DNA from: Phoronis ovalis
Lineage: Eukaryota > Phoronida > Phoronidae
Length of the DNA stretch: 15,985 bases
Direction: 5' to 3'
NCBI GenBank assembly: GCA_028565635.1
Contig: JAOXYB010017353.1
Location: forward strand, 1 to 15,985
The notes below the pieces were generated by a model. The model was not told the DNA's origin. It made no database searches and worked only from the letters and a program-made list of their open reading frames with translations. The position numbers were made by a program, and so were the translations under genes. Of the stretch, positions 11,945-15,985 are shown one piece after another; the first letter of the stretch is position 1; each line of letters starts with the position of its first letter.

Positions 11945-11990
11945 CTCCTTTCGAAAAAAGGAGTTATCATAGGGCCAGTTACATGGCCCT
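11945..11990. repeat. Two adjacent perfect hairpins
   Basis: CTCCTTT (11945-11951) pairs with AAAGGAG (11957-11963) around CGAAA. Seven bases further on, AGGGCC (11971-11976) pairs with GGCCCT (11985-11990) around an 8-nt loop. Both are GC-richer than their surroundings. The pair lies inside a minus-strand 99-codon open frame (11911-12210) that begins with GTG and is not accepted as a gene. Confidence 0.4.
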
Positions 11991-13173
11991 TTTGTATCGA
12001 GCAAAGATTTTCCCAGGGAGTATATCCTGTGTAGATAAAGTATTTTTTTAGAACACTAAAGGTTTGTTGTCTGGGACGACGTCTTGGATTAATGCTCAGA
12101 AAGCGTGGGAGGTGAGCATTCCTAGGTATTTTCTGGACTATTATAGGTCCAATTTTATATATTTTAACGCTTCGTTCAAATTCTCTGGGAGTTTTTTTGC
12201 AATACTTCACAAGGTGAAATCTGTGAATCTTTATTTGTAGTAACCCAGGTAATAGTAAAAGACATGTTTAACATTTAAAGAATGTCTCGTTTTTTTATTG
12301 AAATAACGCTGAGATGCCTGTTACAGACTGTTTGTGTGGGTTTTTATTATTGTACGGCAAATTGATTTAGCGATATTCTTAGCATATGATATATTTATTC
12401 CTATTTATTTAAATATATTTTTTATAAAAAATGAAATGCAACATGCCAAAGCCTACTTTTCAAACATTTATGAAGCAATTTAGGGTTCCACATCTATCAG
12501 AACACTTCTTTTAGTGTCACGCACGTGGCAAATTCTTTCAGACGCGCACTTATTTATAACCATGGTGATTAGACCATAAGTATTGCACGGGCTGTTGCAT
12601 TGTGATTCCAAGAGTAGGTGAAAAAGGTATTTTAGTCGGCGGCAATATTTTGTTAAGTAAATATTAAACTTATGTATAAATTAGAGACAAATGACTCTAA
12701 CAGGTGACTACTCTGCGTTTCGTAAAACATAGCAAGAAAAAGAAGTAACACAGCTTATAATTTAAGATATTGAACTTTAACTTAGTTTCGGTGTTGAATT
12801 ACTTGCAGACTCAGCGTGTCTAAAATGCTTGCAATACCAAAATTTAAATAGAAAAATAACTAAAACAACAGCTACACTCTCTAGACGCGTGCAATTTAAA
12901 TTTTAACGAGGTAACTATTTCGGTGCAGTAAATCATTAATTATGCGCGGGTATGTTAGTACAATTTCGGCCAAACACATATATTCGGTGCCTCCATTATT
13001 TACATTTTACACTCACATTAACGCTGCGGATGAAAAAGCGCTGGCGGTTAATTGCATAAATAACAATAAAACTGTTGTTTTGTTGCTCGTTTTGCAGGTT
13101 CAACGATGGACTATAATCTAATTTCAGTCAGTTGGTCCGAATTCTTGTTTTTAAAGAACTGTCAGTACTAGTG

Positions 13174-13205
13174 TTGCGTTACCGTGATATTGCGTTACCT
13201 TAATA
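13174..13205 (+). repeat. 16-bp tandem duplication
   Basis: TTGCGTTACCGTGATA at 13174-13189 is followed directly by TTGCGTTACCTTAATA at 13190-13205, with 14 of 16 bases identical. It is a simple two-copy tandem duplication. Confidence 0.6.
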
Positions 13206-13307
13206 ATAATTTCTACTTGTATAAACATGATATTGCAAAAAAGACAATCTAATTTCAATTTGGCCACGATTCTTACTTTATCAATTAAAAAAACAATTAT
13301 GCTTTCA

Positions 13308-13541
13308 CCCCCGTAGCAGTTTTACATTATTTATTGTCAAAGATTCAATATATTGCGTCAGATTTTTAATCGCTTTCTTCGTCACGTAGAAGTCTATAAT
13401 CCCTCTCATGCCGTATCTTAAGATAGTCTTTACGCTAAAAATATATCTTTCACGAAATTAGTTTTCCGCCCATAGCAAATATAGTTCCGCGTTTTGCTGA
13501 GGGTGACATGCGGGAATCAGGTGTTTAATGGTTATGAATAA
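13308..13541 (-). other. Minus-strand open frame interrupted by one stop
   Basis: On the minus strand, one frame runs 27 codons (13541-13461), meets TAA at 13460-13458, then runs 50 more codons (13457-13308) to TGA at 13307-13305. The second part includes RERYIFSVKTILRYGMRG and KNLTQYIESL. Runs of 50 codons are common by chance in this AT-rich sequence. The only reason to list it is that the frame is the same on both sides of the stop. It lies about 200 bp upstream of the P450 promoter, on the opposite strand. Confidence 0.12.
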
Positions 13542-13815
13542 CTACGTAAGATAACCGATGAGGAAATTAGCTCTTATCACTAGTTGGAATACATTCGATT
13601 TGCTTAACATAGAGTACTTTTAATATTCATTCATAAATCGTGATGCTTAACGTTTTAATTTTAAGTACCAGCCTTAAGTGATTAACTTTTATTAATACAA
13701 TATGTTCATGAACTACGCTTACTGTCTATTGGTTGCAGGCGGGAAAGGAATAGGTTAAAAATATAAATTGTCGTCGTGTGTGTAACTCAATTGGCTTGTT
13801 TCCCTTTTCATCGCA

Positions 13816-13823
13816 TGACGTCA
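13816..13823 (+). promoter_or_regulatory. Perfect CRE/ATF site TGACGTCA
   Basis: This is an exact 8-bp palindromic cAMP-response element consensus, ending 10 bp before the TATA box. CREB/ATF or related bZIP factors bind this sequence in animals. Functional CREs are typically promoter-proximal, as here. The site is seen directly; cAMP control of the gene is inference. Confidence 0.65.
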
Positions 13824-13833
13824 CCCAAAAGAG

Positions 13834-13841
13834 TATAAGTA
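13834..13841 (+). promoter_or_regulatory. TATA box
   Basis: The sequence is TATAAGTA, 32 bp upstream of the A of the initiator-like TCATTC and about 190 bp upstream of the start codon. TATA-like words are common in this AT-rich DNA, so the call rests on the spacing to the initiator and the neighbouring CRE. Confidence 0.65.
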
Positions 13842-13865
13842 ATCGGATTTCTCTGCAGAAAAATC

Positions 13866-14027
13866 ATTCGGCTGCCGGTTCAGCTTATAGTAACAACGAG
13901 ATACAACAAAGAACACTATTAGGAAAAAGTTGCCAAGGATTTTAACACAGAGTATTTTATTACAGATAACAACTAAAGACAACTTTGAAGACAATTGAAC
14001 TTTACGAGAAAACTACTATACTACGAA
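13866..14027 (+). other. 5' untranslated leader of the P450 transcript (predicted)
   Basis: The leader is about 162 nt from the predicted initiator A to the start codon. It is A-rich and contains no upstream ATG, which supports translation from 14028. Its 3' half has repeated ACAA/GACAA motifs (about 13964-14000). An acceptor-like TTTTATTACAG ends at 13965. An alternative transcript with an upstream non-coding exon spliced there cannot be excluded. Confidence 0.6.
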
Positions 14028-14110
14028 ATGGCCTTTGTATTGCCCGTACTTATTGCAGCAGCGTTGGTGCTCGGAAGCTATTATGTGATCAAAATGTTAT
14101 ACAGGAAAAG
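14028..14110 (+). CDS. P450 exon 1: N-terminal membrane anchor
   Basis: This exon holds 27 codons plus two bases (AG) of the Arg28 codon. It starts at the first ATG after the predicted transcription start, in good context (G at -3, G at +4). The product is a single hydrophobic segment (roughly FVLPVLIAAALVLGSYYV) followed by a basic patch, the usual signal-anchor of microsomal P450s. The donor is AAAAG|GTAAGA. A short first exon that encodes only the anchor and ends at the Arg-rich stretch before PGEP is also how I recall vertebrate CYP7A1 being arranged. Confidence 0.9.
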
Positions 14111-15958
14111 GTAAGACTTTTATTTCTAACGTACTGATACTGTCTGTCTTAGATTTTTTACAAGTTGTGACTTTCCTAATCAGTTAACTTTAATTGGCAA
14201 TCATCGTATATTGTCAGTCACTTCGATAGCTTTCAAAACGTTATAAGTAACAAACTGCCCCGACTGGACACTGGCATACCTCTACTCTCCTCTGTGATAA
14301 TACTGATTTCCTGCTGGCACTCCCGGGAAAATACCTGTTGTTACAAATGTTACGTCAAGAAGTAAGATTACACAGCACATGTGCCGTCACACCGCTCTGA
14401 GTTAGAGATGATAATTTCTAAACAGATCTCTCATTAAGTCAATTAATAATGGACAAAGTTAAATATTAATTATATTAAACTTGCATTAGACATTTACTTG
14501 CATGTCATAACTGAAAACAAACTTTTAAAAAATGTAACAAACATTCTAATATCTGAATGCCAGGGGTACAAAAAACAATTAATGTCAAAGAGTAGTGAAA
14601 CATTTTCCCCTAAGATTATTAAAATGCAAGTGTAGTGTCCTACATTAGTTGCCTAGTAAAATCTAAGTTGTTGTTCAAACATTTTAAAATATAAGAATTT
14701 ATATAAGCGATTATTTCTAAATTAACGTAATAAGTACTGTTGTTAAACGGCTATTACAGAAGTAATTAATGAAATAGGTATGTCAAAATTATGATCAATT
14801 GTCGCTTGGCCTACGTCATGGTCTCTTGTCTACGAATTATCGTAGATTTACACCTACACTCACTTGTTTAAAACTAAGCTACCTGTTTATTAAGGGTTCA
14901 GGTGATTATCTATACTAGCACTTGTTGAAAACAATTGCTAATATTAGCGTATGCGAAATCCTTCAGATTAATGTGATATCATCTTGAATTAATGCCTTAG
15001 AGAAATCTCCACCTGTTTTAATACAATTATTGTTTTTTTCGCAGGCGACCTGGAGAGCCATCTATCGTCAAAGGCCATGTGCTATGGGGCAGTGCCGTAG
15101 CTTTCAACATGCACGCTGTTAATTTCCTACATAAGTGTCAAAAAGCTTATGGCAATATCTTTACAATTCGTCTGCTGAATCAATACTTAACCATAGTTGC
15201 CGATCCACACAGTTATGAAAATTTCTGTAAAGAAAAAACCTTTGACTTTGATCCAATTCAGAAACAAGTAAATCACAATGTTTTTGGCTTTACATTGAAA
15301 GATGCCAAAGGACAAGTTAAAGCGGCCGGAAAAACCGTACGTGGAGCATCACTAACGCGAAATATGGATTCTTTCTGTGGGAATTTGGAAGAAGCGATGC
15401 AAGCCGTACTTCCTATGAATAACAACAACTCGAAAGAATGGCAGGAAGACGGATTGCGTGCTTTGACTAGCAAAACTCTCTTCAGCGCAATATTTTATTC
15501 CATCTTTGGACGATCAAGCAAAAGTGAAACTTTTGAAGCTGCACATTTCTGCCAACAATTTGACATTTTTCACAGATACTTCAATTATTTGTGGTTAGGC
15601 CTTCCGTGCAAAATGTTCCCCACAGCTGTTAAGGCTCTTGAAAAGCTGATTCAAGTTCCATCGTCTGACACTTTGTTACAAAACGAAGCATGTGACTACA
15701 TTAAATGTGCTATTGACTTTATGCGAGGAAAAGGACAAAGTGAAACTGACATTATCGGCCATAATCTTGTCTACCTTCATGTGAATTACAATACCTTTAA
15801 AATCGCTTTCTGGACAATGTATCATATCTTAGAAAATAAGGAATGTTACGAGAGCCTATTGGAAGAGTTTGAAACTGTTGTTGCTGCTAAAAAAGAAGTA
15901 ACTGGTGAAGATGCCGTAACATTCGACATGGCTGATTTAGAGAACATGAAAGTATTAG
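14028..15958 (+). CDS. Cytochrome P450, CYP7/CYP8/CYP39-like, 5' part (exons 1-2, partial)
   Basis: The CDS joins 14028-14110 to 15045-15958: 997 nt, 332 full codons plus one base. Residues 3-24 are a hydrophobic ER anchor, followed by basic RKRR and the hinge RPGEP (29-33), as in CYP7A1 and prostacyclin synthase. Further family-like stretches are YGNIFTI (63-69), ADPHSYE (80-86), a tryptophan at 160, SIFGR (180-184), GLPCKMF (213-219) and the I-helix NTFKIAFW (277-284), where CYP7A1 has NTIPATFW. The protein stops at MKVL, where family members continue VLDS..KESLRL, so ExxR and the heme cysteine are beyond the window. By family, it should be an ER-bound heme monooxygenase or isomerase acting on a sterol or oxylipin. 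The exact subfamily (7, 8 or 39) and the substrate cannot be assigned from this fragment. Family members are about 470-510 residues, so roughly two thirds is present. No frameshift or internal stop is seen. Confidence 0.93.
14111..15044 (+). other. P450 intron 1 (934 bp, phase 2)
   Basis: The intron starts GTAAGA and ends with an eight-T run and CGCAG. It is AT-rich, with stops in all plus frames. It contains a perfect 12-bp palindrome GCTAATATTAGC at 14937-14948. The 11-mer TACTAGCACTT at 14913-14923 also occurs twice at 1607-1634. No embedded gene or recognisable transposon was seen. Confidence 0.88.
15045..15958 (+). CDS. P450 exon 2: catalytic domain, A helix to J helix
   Basis: This 914-nt exon is open throughout and supplies residues 28-332 plus the first base (G) of codon 333. 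The acceptor is a T-run followed by CGCAG at 15033-15044. The donor is TTAG|GTAAGT. If the next exon starts with AC or AT, the split codon becomes Asp and restores the VLD found in CYP7A1 and prostacyclin synthase. GC content is visibly higher than in the flanking intron. An asparagine run (153-156) sits in a loop before Trp160. The minus-strand open frame across 15273-15473 is only its antisense shadow. Confidence 0.94.
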
Positions 15959-15985
15959 GTAAGTGTTGGTCTAGCACACTTAAAA
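15959..15985 (+). other. P450 intron 2, 5' end only (phase 1)
   Basis: A consensus GTAAGT donor follows exon 2, and the window ends 27 nt later. The rest of the gene (ExxR, PERF-like region, heme-binding cysteine) must lie downstream. Confidence 0.85.

Larger units (their letters stand above)
9510..13300. other. Long AT-rich stretch, no gene seen
   Basis: Open frames at 9875-10168 (TTG start), 10152-10364 (minus) and 11911-12210 (minus, GTG start) lack family motifs, promoters and splice context. The stretch holds hairpins near 10088, 10213 and 11945, a short AT dinucleotide run near 10915-10924, and the tandem duplication at 13174-13205. Nothing else was recognised. Confidence 0.6.
13728..13869 (+). 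promoter_or_regulatory. Core and proximal promoter of the P450 gene
   Basis: The elements fit RNA polymerase II spacing. A TATA box TATAAGTA at 13834-13841 lies 32 nt upstream of the A in an initiator TCATTC (13864-13869), which matches TCAKTY. A perfect palindromic CRE, TGACGTCA, is at 13816-13823 (about -50). Inverted CCAAT motifs (ATTGG) lie at 13790-13794 (about -76) and 13728-13732. An E2F-like GGCGGGAAA is at 13738-13746. No convincing DPE was found at the expected offset. The spacing supports the start site, but transcription is inferred. Confidence 0.7.

Noticed and set aside
11911-12210. Minus-strand 99-codon basic frame
   Set aside because: It begins with GTG, not ATG, and shows no known domain. 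Its basic, low-structure content fits chance translation.
14937-14948. GCTAATATTAGC palindrome, reminiscent of a rolling-circle nick motif
   Set aside because: It differs from the TAATATTAC nonanucleotide at the last position, has no stem-loop context, and no Rep-like gene is present.
15273-15473. Minus-strand 66-codon open frame inside exon 2
   Set aside because: It is antisense to the well-supported P450 exon and has no motif of its own.

Overview
The window looks like nuclear DNA from an AT-rich animal genome. It has no bacterial gene packing. Long open frames are almost absent over the first 13.7 kb. The one clear gene is split by an intron with canonical GT-AG ends. No taxon can be fixed from the sequence. 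The P450 family present, its divergence from vertebrate members, and the base composition suggest a non-vertebrate, non-ecdysozoan animal. A lophotrochozoan such as a mollusc is a reasonable guess, and it is only inference.

Positions 1 to about 13,700 are intergenic, or possibly deep intronic, DNA. I find no gene there that I can defend. The notable contents are: a GC-richer islet with a 95-codon ATG-less open frame (1193-1477); a diverged tandem repeat pair (about 3057-3396); a minus-strand coding-like segment broken by a frameshift (4494-4699); a 105-codon ATG-less open frame (9189-9503); a minus-strand frame with one stop (13308-13541); and several short palindromes, hairpins and direct repeats. 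No tRNA, rRNA, CRISPR array or intact transposon was recognised.

Positions about 13,728 to 15,985 hold the 5' part of a cytochrome P450 gene on the plus strand. It resembles the CYP7/CYP8/CYP39 group (sterol 7-alpha- and 12-alpha-hydroxylases and prostacyclin synthase). A compact core promoter (inverted CCAAT, perfect CRE, TATA box, initiator) precedes a 5' leader of about 162 nt with no upstream ATG. Exon 1 (14028-14110) encodes the membrane anchor. A 934-bp intron follows, then a large exon 2 (15045-15958) that carries the protein to just past the I and J helices. The window ends 27 nt into intron 2, so the ExxR motif, the heme-binding cysteine loop and the C-terminus lie outside it. The visible part encodes 332 complete residues plus one base of the next codon.

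No multi-gene system is visible. The strongest biology here is a family-typical P450 with an unassigned substrate and an unusually legible promoter.
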